Assembly (NCBI GenBank): GCA_017397725.1
Contig: JAFQIA010000028.1
Span: 1-64,000 of the forward strand
Source of the DNA: Clostridia bacterium
GTDB taxonomy: Bacteria > Bacillota > Clostridia > Monoglobales > Monoglobaceae
Reading direction: 5' to 3'
Length of the DNA stretch: 64,000 bases
Shown here: one piece after another, positions 50,851 to 60,099 of the stretch
How the letters are laid out: every line of letters begins with the position of its first letter
Position numbering within the stretch: position 1 is the stretch's first letter
Notes under the pieces: model-generated
The model's input: the letters and a program-made list of their open reading frames with translations, nothing else
Database searches by the model: none
What the model was told of the DNA's origin: nothing
Position numbers and translations under genes: made by a program

Positions 50851-52141
50851 TTGTTTCCACCTCACCAATGGCATCTGCCGCTTTTAAGATGCCGATTTTT
50901 GCAGAATCATAAATCACGCCGCCCTGCATATAGGCAATATAAGGGTCACAAATGGGTGCATCTGCAGAAAGCTCAATGGAGGCTCCCTGCACAAAGGCAC
51001 CTGCTGCCATAATGACAGGGTCACCATAGCCCGGCATTTCCCAAGGCTCCGGTCTGACATGACTGTCAATGGGAGAGCCTGCCTGAATTGCCTGACAAAA
51101 GGCAATCAGTTTTTTCGGATTGCCAAACTTTACCGCCTGAATGATATCGCTGCGCATTGCCTCCGGCTCAGGGCAAACGGGATAGCCGAGCTTTTTGAAC
51201 ACGCCTGCACACAAAATGGCGGTTTTGATACTTTCTGCCACCACGTGGGGTGCCATAAAAAGTCCCTGATACAGGTTCCGGTTAAAGCCAAGGCTGGCTC
51301 CGGTATGTCTGCCAAGTCCCGGTGCGGTCAACCGATAGGAAATCTTTTCCACAAGGTCTTTTCTTCCTGCTACATAACCGCCACTGAGTGCCAGACTGCC
51401 TCCGGCATTTTTGATTAAGGAGCCCACAATAATGTCTGCCCCCACCTGTGTGGGTTCTTTGTCCTCTACAAACTCTCCATAGCAGTTATCCACCATACAG
51501 ATAACCTCAGAATCCACTTCCTTGATACAATCGATAATCTTTCCGATTTCGTCCACGGTAAGAGAATCCCGCCATGCATAACCACGGGAACGCTGAATGA
51601 GTGCCAGCTTAATTTTGTTTTCTTTGATGGTTTTTTGGATGCCTGCAAAGTCCACCTTTCCATCCGGGAGCAAATCCACCTGCGTATAGGAAACCCCAAA
51701 ATCCATCAAGGAACCACTATCCGGCTCTCCTCTGAGACCAATTACCTCTTCCATGGTATCATAAGGTCCGCCCACCACCGATGCCATGGTGTCTCCTGGG
51801 CGCAAAATGCCATAAAGACAGCTTGCAATGGCTTGGGTGCCGCTTACAATATTGTGACGGACAAGGGCATCCTCTGCCCCAAAAATCTCCGCCCAGATTT
51901 GGTCAAGGGTATCTCTTCCCAAATCGTCATAGCCATAGCCTGTGGTTTCCCCGAAATGGGCGTAGGAAACCCGATGGTTTTGAAACGCCTTTAATACCTT
52001 TAGTTGATTGATTTTTGCGATTTCCTCTACCCGTAAAAAGGCATTTTGATACTCTTGTTCGGTTTCTTTCATCAAGGAAACGGTTTTCTCTGAAAGTCCG
52101 AAATATTGTTTTAAGCTCTCGCTGAATGAATTATTTTGCAT
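50843..52141 (-). CDS. PLP-dependent methionine gamma-lyase-like protein (YnbB / aluminium-resistance family)
   Basis: A 432-residue fold-type I PLP enzyme. The PLP lysine is in GSLIKNAGGSLALSGGY (about residues 240-255), and aspartate in CMVDNCYGEF (about 210-218) contacts the cofactor. NIVSGTQAIASC forms the phosphate cup. Proteins of this family are annotated as aluminium-resistance or methionine gamma-lyase-like; activity is not firmly established. Start ATG 52141 lies in the end of the ACT gene (11-bp overlap). Confidence 0.85.
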   Translation of the reverse strand: MQNNSFSESLKQYFGLSEKTVSLMKETEQEYQNAFLRVEEIAKINQLKVLKAFQNHRVSYAHFGETTGYGYDDLGRDTLDQIWAEIFGAEDALVRHNIVSGTQAIASCLYGILRPGDTMASVVGGPYDTMEEVIGLRGEPDSGSLMDFGVSYTQVDLLPDGKVDFAGIQKTIKENKIKLALIQRSRGYAWRDSLTVDEIGKIIDCIKEVDSEVICMVDNCYGEFVEDKEPTQVGADIIVGSLIKNAGGSLALSGGYVAGRKDLVEKISYRLTAPGLGRHTGASLGFNRNLYQGLFMAPHVVAESIKTAILCAGVFKKLGYPVCPEPEAMRSDIIQAVKFGNPKKLIAFCQAIQAGSPIDSHVRPEPWEMPGYGDPVIMAAGAFVQGASIELSADAPICDPYIAYMQGGVIYDSAKIGILKAADAIGEVETNA

Positions 52142-52574
52142 ATTCCAAATCATTAAAGTCATCCGAGGACAATACTGCAATACCGCCTTCTTTCAGGACG
52201 GTAACCGAATTTTCGCAGTCGCTGGTTTTGATAACAATCACAGCCTTGGAGGACTTTTCTCCTATAAATGAATAAATATACTCGATGCTGATTTCGTGAT
52301 CCTTAAGAATTGCAATCACCTTGCTGAATGCGCCAACGGTATCATCAATAGAAACCGCCAGAACATCGGTCACGCTTGCAGTCATATGGTTGGTGCGCAA
52401 AACCTCTACTGCCTTTTTGGGGTTATTCACAATCATACGCAGAATACCAAAATCGGTGGTATCGGTAATGTTGATTGCCCGCATATCAATATTGTTGTCA
52501 GAAAGAACCTGCGTAATTTCCGCCAACCGTCCGGGGCGATTTTCCATAAATACAGAAATCTGTTTGATAAACAT
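52131..52574 (-). CDS. Tandem ACT-domain regulatory protein
   Basis: A 147-residue protein of two ACT domains (about 1-68 and 70-140; the first opens IKQISVFMENRPGRLAEITQ, the second is SIDDTVGAFSKVIAILKDHE). ACT domains bind amino acids. A free-standing ACT pair beside iorAB and paaK is a recurring arrangement in anaerobes and probably senses aromatic or branched amino acids. 15 bp from iorB. Not an enzyme by sequence. Confidence 0.9.
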   Translation of the reverse strand: MFIKQISVFMENRPGRLAEITQVLSDNNIDMRAINITDTTDFGILRMIVNNPKKAVEVLRTNHMTASVTDVLAVSIDDTVGAFSKVIAILKDHEISIEYIYSFIGEKSSKAVIVIKTSDCENSVTVLKEGGIAVLSSDDFNDLEYAK

Positions 52575-52589
52575 TCATTTTCCCCCTTG

Positions 52590-53168
52590 TTAGATTTTAT
52601 AGTTTCTTCCCAAGTAAAAGGCCTTTAAGTTCACATCCACAGCCTTTTCAGGAACCGTTTCACGAATCACCTTTTCCCATTCTTCCTCTTTAATATCCAT
52701 TGCCTGAGAGAGAACACCAATCAAAACCACATTGACGGTGCGGATGTTTCCTGCTTCCAATGCCAGCTTTGCCGCATCGACAGAAATCACATCCAGTTCC
52801 TTTGCCTGCATCTTGTTCAGAATCTCCGCAGGATATTCCATGGCACCGATAATCACCGGCATGGGATCAATATTCTGGGTGTTACAAATCATTCTTCCGC
52901 CCTTTTTCAAATAAGGCATATAACGATAAGCCTCCAGCTCCTCAAAGGCGAGAATCAAATCTGCGCCGCCCTCATCAATAATCGGGGAGGAAACCTTGTT
53001 CTCATCATACTTTACATAGGTCACTACCGAACCGCCACGCTGGGACATTCCGTGTACCTCAGACACCTTGACATCGTTGCCCTGCGCCAAGGCGAGGTTT
53101 CCCAAAATTCTGCTGGCAAGCAGGGTACCCTGTCCGCCAACTCCAACAATCATAATCGACAAACCCAT
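52590..53168 (-). CDS. iorB: Indolepyruvate:ferredoxin oxidoreductase, beta subunit
   Basis: A 192-residue protein of the pyruvate ferredoxin oxidoreductase gamma-type domain, opening IMIVGVGGQGTLLASRILG, with the SEVHGMSQRGGSV motif (about 37-49) typical of IorB. It pairs with IorA (next gene upstream, 18 bp) to decarboxylate arylpyruvates from tryptophan, phenylalanine and tyrosine to aryl-acetyl-CoA with reduction of ferredoxin. Ribosome site AAAGGAG. Confidence 0.95.
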   Translation of the reverse strand: MGLSIMIVGVGGQGTLLASRILGNLALAQGNDVKVSEVHGMSQRGGSVVTYVKYDENKVSSPIIDEGGADLILAFEELEAYRYMPYLKKGGRMICNTQNIDPMPVIIGAMEYPAEILNKMQAKELDVISVDAAKLALEAGNIRTVNVVLIGVLSQAMDIKEEEWEKVIRETVPEKAVDVNLKAFYLGRNYKI

Positions 53169-53186
53169 CTTGATTTTCTCCTTTCC

Positions 53187-54920
53187 TTAGTGAATCGCAT
53201 CAAACTTACAAACACGCTGACAAAGACCGCAACCGTTACACAAGGTCTGGTCAATCTCAAGGTGTCCATCTTTGATAGAAATGGCGCTGCAGCCAAGCTT
53301 CATACACGCCTTACAGTTCTTACATTTTCCCTGATCAATCTGTACCGGACCGGGGAATTTGACACCCTTTAAGAGGGCACATGGACGCTGTACAATTACC
53401 AAGGACGGTTCTTCTGCTGCAAGCTCTTCCTTGATGGTCTTTTCAAATTCCACCAAATCAAAGGGGTCTGCCACAGATACCCGCTTGATACCAACAGCGT
53501 GACCCAGCGCTTCCAAATCCACCGAAACGGTAGGTTCGCCCTTTAAGGTCTTTCCGGTGGTGGGATTATCCTGATGACCGGTCATACCGGTAATGGAGTT
53601 ATCCAGAACCAGAACGGTGTTGATACCCTTGTTGTATACAATCTCAATCAAGCCGGTGATACCGGAATGAATAAAGGTGGAATCACCAATCACCGCAACG
53701 GTGTTTTTGGCAAATTCCTTGCCCCGTGCCAAAGCCATACCAAAGGACATACCCACGCTTGCGCCCATACAAACAACCGAATCCATGGCATTGAGAGGAG
53801 CAACTGCGCCAAGGGTATAACAACCAATGTCACCGCAGATATGTACGCCCATCTTTTTCAATACATAGAACGTACCACGATGGGGGCAACCCGGACAGAG
53901 TACGGGAGGTCTTACCGGAACCGGTTCCTCCGGAACCTGATAATCATCTTCCTTTTCGCCGGTAATCAGTTCCTTAATCTGTTTGGTGCTGAATTCATAG
54001 CAGATGGGGAACAGAGATTTTCCAATCACCGAAACGCCAATGCTGTTACAATGTTCTTCGATAAAGGGATCCAGTTCCTCTACCACATACAAGGTTTCTA
54101 CCTGAGCGGCAAATTCCTGAATCAGCTTGACCGGCAGGGGGTATACCATACCCAATTTCAAAACCGAAACCGAATCACCAAAAGCCTCTTTCACATAATG
54201 GTAACACATACCGCTGGTAATGATACCGATTTTTTTGTCACCATACTCCACGCGATTCAGGGGAGAGGTTTCAGCGTACTCGGTCAAATCAGCGATTCTC
54301 TGTTCTACCTCTGGGTGACGGCGCTTGGCATTGCCCGGCATCATCACGTATTTGCCGATATTTCTCTCATAATCCTTCAACGGGACTTCGGTTCTTTCCT
54401 CTTGCTCCACAATACTCTGGGAATGTGCCACACGGGTGGTCAGGCGATACAGCATCGGGGTATCGTATTTCTCACTCAGTTCATAAGCGGCACGGATGAA
54501 ATCCTTACATTCCTGACTGTCAGAGGGTTCTAACATCGGGATTTTAGACGCCTTTGCATAGTGACGGCTATCCTGCTCATTCTGGGAGCTGTGCATACTG
54601 GGGTCATCGGCAACTGCAATTACCAATCCGCCGTTGACACCGGTATAGCCAACGGTGAACAGGGGGTCTGCTGCTACATTCAATCCCACATGCTTCATCG
54701 CACAGAAGGCTCTTGCCCCTGCAACAGAAGCACCAATTGCCACTTCGGTGGCAACCTTTTCGTTGGGTGCCCATTCTGCATAAACCTCATCATACTTTGC
54801 GGTATATTCCAGAATCTCTGTACTGGGGGTTCCGGGATATGCCGATGCAACGGTAACTCCGTTTTCGTAAAGTCCACGGGCAACTGCGGCGTTGCCCAGC
54901 ATCAATTTTTTATTCATCAT
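53187..54920 (-). CDS. iorA: Indolepyruvate:ferredoxin oxidoreductase, alpha subunit
   Basis: A 577-residue protein: N-terminal pyrimidine-binding domain (ASAYPGTPSTEILEY, about 24-38), thiamine diphosphate domain (CPGCPHRGTFYVLKKMG, then GDIGCYTLG, about 345-375, and GDSTFIHSG about 415-423), and a C-terminal 2x[4Fe-4S] ferredoxin domain (CKNCKACMKLGC and CNGCGLCQRVC, about 534-572). Complete relative to family length. It works with IorB in aromatic amino acid fermentation; paaK directly upstream can use or form the CoA thioester. Confidence 0.96.
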   Translation of the reverse strand: MMNKKLMLGNAAVARGLYENGVTVASAYPGTPSTEILEYTAKYDEVYAEWAPNEKVATEVAIGASVAGARAFCAMKHVGLNVAADPLFTVGYTGVNGGLVIAVADDPSMHSSQNEQDSRHYAKASKIPMLEPSDSQECKDFIRAAYELSEKYDTPMLYRLTTRVAHSQSIVEQEERTEVPLKDYERNIGKYVMMPGNAKRRHPEVEQRIADLTEYAETSPLNRVEYGDKKIGIITSGMCYHYVKEAFGDSVSVLKLGMVYPLPVKLIQEFAAQVETLYVVEELDPFIEEHCNSIGVSVIGKSLFPICYEFSTKQIKELITGEKEDDYQVPEEPVPVRPPVLCPGCPHRGTFYVLKKMGVHICGDIGCYTLGAVAPLNAMDSVVCMGASVGMSFGMALARGKEFAKNTVAVIGDSTFIHSGITGLIEIVYNKGINTVLVLDNSITGMTGHQDNPTTGKTLKGEPTVSVDLEALGHAVGIKRVSVADPFDLVEFEKTIKEELAAEEPSLVIVQRPCALLKGVKFPGPVQIDQGKCKNCKACMKLGCSAISIKDGHLEIDQTLCNGCGLCQRVCKFDAIH

Positions 54921-54931
54921 TTCACCTCATT

Positions 54932-56233
54932 TTACTCTTGTCCACGCAAGTCAATCACGCGTTTTGCCTTTCCGGTGGTGCGCTCTATGGATTTGGGCTC
55001 GGCAAGACGCAGTTTTACCTTTAGTCCCAAAACGCTGTGAATCTTCGCCGTAATTTCTTTTTCCAGTCGCTCTACCTCGCTGAATTTTTCCAGCAGACTG
55101 CCATCAATCAATTCCACTACAACCTCTAAGTTGTCAAGCATATTCTTTCTTCTTACAATCAGCTGATAGTTGGGGCTGACCTGCGGGAAGCCAAGTACCA
55201 CGCTTTCAATCTGGGACGGGAATACATTGACGCCCTTGATAATCAGCATATCATCGGTTCTTCCCTCAATGTTGGCAAGCCGCCAACTGGTTCTTCCGCA
55301 GATACAGGGTTCCGGAATCAAATAGGAAATATCTCTGGTCCGATACCGAAGAACCGGCATTGCTTCCTTGGTCAGGGTAGTGATAACCACCTCACCCTTT
55401 TCTCCGTAAGGAAGAACCTCACCGGTATTGGGATCAATAATTTCAATCAGGAACATATCCTCATTGATATGCTGTCCGCACTTGAATTCACATTCTCCGC
55501 TGACACCGGGGCCGACCACCTCGGTCAAGCCATAATTGGTGGTTACCAGAGAATTAAACCGTTTTTCCAAGGTTGCACGCATTTCCTCGCTCATACCCTC
55601 AGACCCAAAAAGTCCATACTTGAGCTTGAAGTTTTCTTTGGGAATGCCCTGCTCTTCAATCACCTCGGAGATGTACATGGCATAAGACGGCGTGGCAATC
55701 AATGCGGTAGTGCCAAAATCCTGCATCAGCATCAACTGCTTTTGGGTGTTACCGCTGGAAATAGGAACAATGGTGGTCCCCACTTTTTCCAGACCATAGT
55801 GCAGACCAAAACCACCAGTAAAGAGCCCGTAGCCGAACGCCACCTGGGCAATATCCTCATCGGTGACACCCGCAGCGGTGACAATTCTTGCGATGGCGGT
55901 AGACCAATGATTCAAATCCTCTTTGGTATACCCTGCAACTACCGGTTTTCCTGTGGTGCCGGAAGATGCATGCAAGCGGACGATGTTCTTCATCGGTTCT
56001 GCAAAAAGGCCAAAGGGATATTCATCACGCATATCCGTTTTGGTGGTAAAGGGGAGCTTGCGCACATCCTCAAGGGTTTGGATGTCGCTTGGTTTTAACC
56101 CCATCTCATCAAATTTTTTCCGGTAGAAAGGTACATTTTGATACGCCTTTTCTACCATATGTTTTAAGCGCTCCAACTGAATTTCTTCAATTTGCTTATG
56201 GGGCGCACATTCAATTTCTTTCTGCCAAATCAT
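54932..56233 (-). CDS. paaK: Phenylacetate-CoA ligase family protein
   Basis: A 433-residue adenylate-forming enzyme of the PaaK family: P-loop HASSGTTGKPVVAGYT (about 90-105), YGLTEVVGPG (about 235-244), YRTRDIS (about 302-308) and C-terminal lysine region. Next to iorAB it may run as an arylacetate-CoA ligase forming ATP, as proposed for archaeal and clostridial gene sets, or activate arylacetates. 11 bp from iorA. Ribosome site AAAGGAG. Operon starts here or upstream; no clear promoter seen. Confidence 0.94.
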   Translation of the reverse strand: MIWQKEIECAPHKQIEEIQLERLKHMVEKAYQNVPFYRKKFDEMGLKPSDIQTLEDVRKLPFTTKTDMRDEYPFGLFAEPMKNIVRLHASSGTTGKPVVAGYTKEDLNHWSTAIARIVTAAGVTDEDIAQVAFGYGLFTGGFGLHYGLEKVGTTIVPISSGNTQKQLMLMQDFGTTALIATPSYAMYISEVIEEQGIPKENFKLKYGLFGSEGMSEEMRATLEKRFNSLVTTNYGLTEVVGPGVSGECEFKCGQHINEDMFLIEIIDPNTGEVLPYGEKGEVVITTLTKEAMPVLRYRTRDISYLIPEPCICGRTSWRLANIEGRTDDMLIIKGVNVFPSQIESVVLGFPQVSPNYQLIVRRKNMLDNLEVVVELIDGSLLEKFSEVERLEKEITAKIHSVLGLKVKLRLAEPKSIERTTGKAKRVIDLRGQE

Positions 56234-56267
56234 TCTTCCAAACTCCTTTGTACATTTCTAAAATACG

Positions 56268-57149
56268 CTATTTGAATATTATATCAAAGGATTGCAGACA
56301 TTTCAATAGCAACTTTTGCGTTTTTTCTACGTCTTTCGCATCCATCAGCTCGCATCTGCTCCCTTTTTCCTTTACCGGAAGATAGATTCCTGCAAACTTG
56401 TTACTCTTCAATGCCGGATAAAGTTTAGAGAGGGTCTGTCCGGTACTCCCCAAGAAAGGCTGAACAGAAATTCCTTCCTCTTCTGCAAGGGCAGAGATTT
56501 GTTCCATCACAGACTGTGCAATCACACATCCTCCATCCTTTTTCAGGACTCCTGCCCCCTTGCCTGCTGCAAAGTTTCCATCCACCGACGCCGCGGCACA
56601 AACCAGCAGTTGTTTTGGCTCGTGTCGATAAATCTGCTCCAGACTTTTTTCTGTTCCGCAAGCGGTTTCATTCACAAAGGCAACCTTGACTCTGTACTCT
56701 GTTTGTGTCAAATATCGAATGGCATTTACCGCATAAGAAAGCAACACACCCGTTGCAGTTTGAGCCCCGTAAAGTTTATCGCCTTTCCAATTTGTTTCCG
56801 GTTGCAAATAACAGTCCACGCCTGGTTCTATGGTTTCAAAGGGTTCGAGATGCAGTTTTTCTGCTTCCATCCGCAGGATTCCGATCGCTCCCTTTTGGGA
56901 AACACAAACGCTGTCTAAAAGCTTTTCCCCCTTCGCATCCCCCAAAAGTAGTACGTCCCCATTTTCTTGCTTGATTCTTATCCCGGCAGGTGTTGCAACA
57001 AACAGCAGCATCCCCATATCTAAGGTTCCGTCTTTTTCCCAGAAAAAATTTCCACTTTCATCCATTTGAATATTTTCTGCAAACTGCTCCACAAACGTTT
57101 CCCTGTCAGAGAAAAATGCTTCTGTCAGGCTTTTTATGGTTTTCATCAT
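56268..57149 (-). CDS. Degenerate M42-family peptidase paralogue
   Basis: A 293-residue protein that aligns with M42 aminopeptidases in its second half and in the central GAQTATGVLLSYAV segment, where the family has DNRAG. The metal-ligand motifs (HMD, DNR, EE, D and the final H) are not present. It therefore cannot bind the usual two metals and is probably a non-catalytic subunit. Start ATG 57149 overlaps the stop of the next M42 paralogue (TAATG). Forms a row of three with the genes at 57149 and 58098. Confidence 0.65.
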   Translation of the reverse strand: MMKTIKSLTEAFFSDRETFVEQFAENIQMDESGNFFWEKDGTLDMGMLLFVATPAGIRIKQENGDVLLLGDAKGEKLLDSVCVSQKGAIGILRMEAEKLHLEPFETIEPGVDCYLQPETNWKGDKLYGAQTATGVLLSYAVNAIRYLTQTEYRVKVAFVNETACGTEKSLEQIYRHEPKQLLVCAAASVDGNFAAGKGAGVLKKDGGCVIAQSVMEQISALAEEEGISVQPFLGSTGQTLSKLYPALKSNKFAGIYLPVKEKGSRCELMDAKDVEKTQKLLLKCLQSFDIIFK

Positions 57150-58114
57150 TATTTGGTTCCCTCTTTCGCATATTCTTGAATACAAATCTTCAAAAGCCGT
57201 TTTAATGCGTCGATATCCTGTTTGGATACCACCTGTACCGGAGTCTTGCTATAACGCACCGGAATCCCCAGACAGATGGTACGGCGTATGGTTTTGCTCT
57301 TTAGCAGCGCCATTTCCTGCCCCTTTTCCTCTGCCACATAGACTTGCAAAGGCTTGGCCTGTTCTTTCATCGCTTTTGGCAGTTGTGTGGCTTCCCCTAC
57401 GGGAATCACCCAAACACCGCCATTGCCGCATTTCGGAGTGTTTTCATCCTCATCGGCAGGTACGCCATCCAGAATGATTGCAGTATCTGCCTCACTTTGA
57501 AACGCAGCGGTTTGCAAGCCCCTGCCGCCCAATTCTCTTTGGGTTGTAAATACGACCTCCATATCCACCGGCAGTTCCTCTTGCAGTAAATCCATTGCCA
57601 GCATACACCCCACACGGCTTCCCCACGCTTTGCCTTTTTGCAAATCCTCTCCCATGGAAAAGGGTTCGCTTTCAATGGCTCCATAATCTCCAGCTGTAAT
57701 ATGCGCCTCCGCCTCTGCTTTGGTGGCTGCACCAATATCAATATAAAGGTTTTCTAATTTGATCGGGGTTTCCCGCTCCTCTTTCTTGGTCAGGTGCACT
57801 GCCTTTAAGGCAATCACGCCGGAAATTCCGTGAATGTCCACCCGCCGAAACGCCAACAGTTCCGGCTTCAGGCGACCCACAAGGTCAAATTTGAGATAAC
57901 CCTTCTCTGTGATTTGGGTAACAATCACCCCCGGCTCGTCCATATGCACCGCAAGGAGCAATTTTTTGGAGCGATCTTTGCCACACTTTTTCACAATCAG
58001 ATTACCCATGGCATCTTGGCAAAAGTCTGGCAAATTTTCTTTGACCAAGTCTGCCACCGGCGTTTCCAAACCGGTAACTCCATTTCTTTTTTCCAGTTCA
58101 TTCAGCAAGGGCAA
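57149..58114 (-). CDS. M42-family peptidase paralogue with altered metal ligands
   Basis: A 321-residue M42-like protein. HMDEPG (about 57-62) is kept, but the bridging-Asp motif DNRAG is replaced by SRVGCM (about 166-171), and the EE motif reads QRELGGRG, losing one acidic residue; DGVPA keeps the later Asp. It is probably inactive or binds only one metal. Start is TTG 58114 with GGGAGGG just upstream (close spacing), overlapping the third M42 gene by 17 bp; no other start is plausible. Confidence 0.8.
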   Translation of the reverse strand: MPLLNELEKRNGVTGLETPVADLVKENLPDFCQDAMGNLIVKKCGKDRSKKLLLAVHMDEPGVIVTQITEKGYLKFDLVGRLKPELLAFRRVDIHGISGVIALKAVHLTKKEERETPIKLENLYIDIGAATKAEAEAHITAGDYGAIESEPFSMGEDLQKGKAWGSRVGCMLAMDLLQEELPVDMEVVFTTQRELGGRGLQTAAFQSEADTAIILDGVPADEDENTPKCGNGGVWVIPVGEATQLPKAMKEQAKPLQVYVAEEKGQEMALLKSKTIRRTICLGIPVRYSKTPVQVVSKQDIDALKRLLKICIQEYAKEGTK

Positions 58115-59105
58115 TCCCTCCCATCAAAGCTTCATACAACAAATCGGACACCGCCTGCACATCCTTAAGAGCAAGGGTTTCCAGATTGCTGTGCATATAA
58201 CGCAGAGGAATCGAAACCAGCATAGTTGGAATCCCTGTTCCTACTGTTTGAATCGCCCAAGCGGTGGTACCGCTATGTCCGGCCGCCACCTCGATTTCAT
58301 AGGGGATTTGTTTTTCCTTTGCCAAGGCAATCAGTTGTTTGGTATACGAATAATGCAAATTGGGGCCCCTGCAGATGACTGCACCGCAGCCAAGGGGAAA
58401 CACGCCAACCTCATCTTTGGCATCCGGCGTTGCGCCGTGGGTCACATCTATCACAATTGCTCCATCTGCCATTTTGGGTTCGGTGCCCGAATAACCGCCC
58501 TGCAACCCCAATTCCTCTCCTACGGAAAACAGAAGTTTGATACCATACGGAATCTTTTTGTCTTTGATTCTCTCTACGCAATCAAGGACCGCAGCAATTC
58601 CCGCCCTGTTATCCATAGCGGGGCCGGAAATTTTATCCCCCAACAGGAGTTTGGGACACGCCCGCATGGTAACCGTTGTACCAATCGGGATTTGCGCCTT
58701 TGCTTCTTCAAAGGAAAGACCCACATCCATACGCAAGTCTTCTATTTTGGGGACTTTTTCTTCCTTCTTGGCAGGCACAATCACGCCCGAATATCTTCCG
58801 TCCACCAACACCTCAAGACCGCAAAGCATCCTCTCATCAATCCCACCGACGCCCACAAATTTCAGGAATCCGTTTTCATCGATGCCTGACACCATCAACC
58901 CGATTTGGTCCATATGGGCTTCCAGAAGTATGGTTTTGCCCTGCGGATTTCCCAAAATTTCACTATGCAGATTCCCGCTTGCATCGAAATAAGAGGAAAT
59001 TCCCATTGCGGAAAGTTCCTCCATCAGTTTGTGCGCCACCGATTGCTCTTTGGAGCTAACTCCGCAAACTGTGGCACACGCTAAAATTCTCTCTTTCAGT
59101 TCCAT
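58098..59105 (-). CDS. M42-family aminopeptidase, intact
   Basis: A 335-residue cobalt/zinc aminopeptidase of family M42. All ligands are visible: EAHMDQIG (about 65-72), AMDNRAG (about 175-181), GEELGLQG (about 209-216), DVTHG (about 232-236) and YMHSNLE near the C-terminus. M42 enzymes form large tetrahedral dodecamers that trim peptides. ATG 59105 has GGAGG six bases upstream and is preferred over ATG 59117. With two degenerate paralogues in the same operon it could form hetero-oligomers. Confidence 0.93.
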   Translation of the reverse strand: MELKERILACATVCGVSSKEQSVAHKLMEELSAMGISSYFDASGNLHSEILGNPQGKTILLEAHMDQIGLMVSGIDENGFLKFVGVGGIDERMLCGLEVLVDGRYSGVIVPAKKEEKVPKIEDLRMDVGLSFEEAKAQIPIGTTVTMRACPKLLLGDKISGPAMDNRAGIAAVLDCVERIKDKKIPYGIKLLFSVGEELGLQGGYSGTEPKMADGAIVIDVTHGATPDAKDEVGVFPLGCGAVICRGPNLHYSYTKQLIALAKEKQIPYEIEVAAGHSGTTAWAIQTVGTGIPTMLVSIPLRYMHSNLETLALKDVQAVSDLLYEALMGGIALAE

Positions 59106-59131
59106 ATCTTCCTCCATAACCTTTGATCAAG

Positions 59132-60085
59132 TCAGGGCGCTATGAAATAATCTTCCTTCGTTTGATAGGTTTCCTCTTTTCTGCTGACTGAGGATATGAT
59201 ATATTTGGGTCTTCCCTTGATTTCTTCATAAATACGTGCAATATAATAACCAATGATACCAAGGCTTATCATAATGATGCTTCCGATGAAAATGGTAATA
59301 ATGATCACCGTAGTCATACCCTCAAGAGCTCTGCCGATGATTTTGTCAATCAGCGCCCAAACACCAAAAATAACGGAAATCATCAGCATCACAAAGCCAA
59401 GAGCCGTTACCGTTTGCATCGGTGCAGTAGAATATGACGAAATATTGGAAAGCGCATACTTGATAAGCCCGATGGTGGACCATTTAGACTCGCCGTCCGC
59501 ACGTTCGCCCACATCAAATTCCACAGTTGCTTTACGATAGCCCACCCAATAAGAGATCGCCCGGAAAAAACCTCGTTCGGGCATTTGATTGAGCACATTG
59601 ATAACCTTTCGGTCCAAAAGCTTAAAGTCTGATGAATTTGCCATATCAAACCCCGCCATACGGCTGATGACAGAATAGAAAAATTTTGCACCAACACTGT
59701 GCATTCTTTTTTCCTGTCCACGCGCTTTTTTGATTCCTTCTACAATCTCATATCCTTGTTCCCACAAACGATACATTTCAATGATTTTTTCCGGTGGGTG
59801 CTGCAGGTCGCAGTCAAGCACAACAGCGCAGTCACCGCTTGCCGCCGCAAGACCGGCAGAAATGGCAGCCTCTTTTCCGAAATTTCTCGAAAAATGGATG
59901 CCCACGATACTTTCCTCCATGGCAGAAAGCTCTCTTATGATATGGTATGTACCATCTGTGGAACCATCATTCACAAAAATAAACTCATGATCAATCTGAT
60001 GCTCATCCAACAGCGCGTACACAGACGCATAAATCTTGTTGATACATTCTTGTTCATTATACGCAGGAATAATTACTGATAACAT
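59132..60085 (-). CDS. Family-2 glycosyltransferase with C-terminal membrane helices (GtrB/DPM-like)
   Basis: A 317-residue GT2 enzyme: IIPAYNEQE (about 5-13), VNDGSTDGT (about 39-47), DCDLQHPPE (about 91-99) and two C-terminal membrane helices (about 228-250 and 262-290). This layout is that of polyprenyl-phosphate sugar transferases such as GtrB. It would make an undecaprenyl-phosphate-linked hexose for wall glycan modification. 14 bp after the EAL gene. Confidence 0.93.
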   Translation of the reverse strand: MLSVIIPAYNEQECINKIYASVYALLDEHQIDHEFIFVNDGSTDGTYHIIRELSAMEESIVGIHFSRNFGKEAAISAGLAAASGDCAVVLDCDLQHPPEKIIEMYRLWEQGYEIVEGIKKARGQEKRMHSVGAKFFYSVISRMAGFDMANSSDFKLLDRKVINVLNQMPERGFFRAISYWVGYRKATVEFDVGERADGESKWSTIGLIKYALSNISSYSTAPMQTVTALGFVMLMISVIFGVWALIDKIIGRALEGMTTVIIITIFIGSIIMISLGIIGYYIARIYEEIKGRPKYIISSVSRKEETYQTKEDYFIAP

Positions 60086-60099
60086 AAAAAATCACCTTG

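Noticed and set aside
53574..54533. 319-codon plus-strand frame opposite iorA
   Set aside because: Complementary frame of a well-defined enzyme gene with no start signal.
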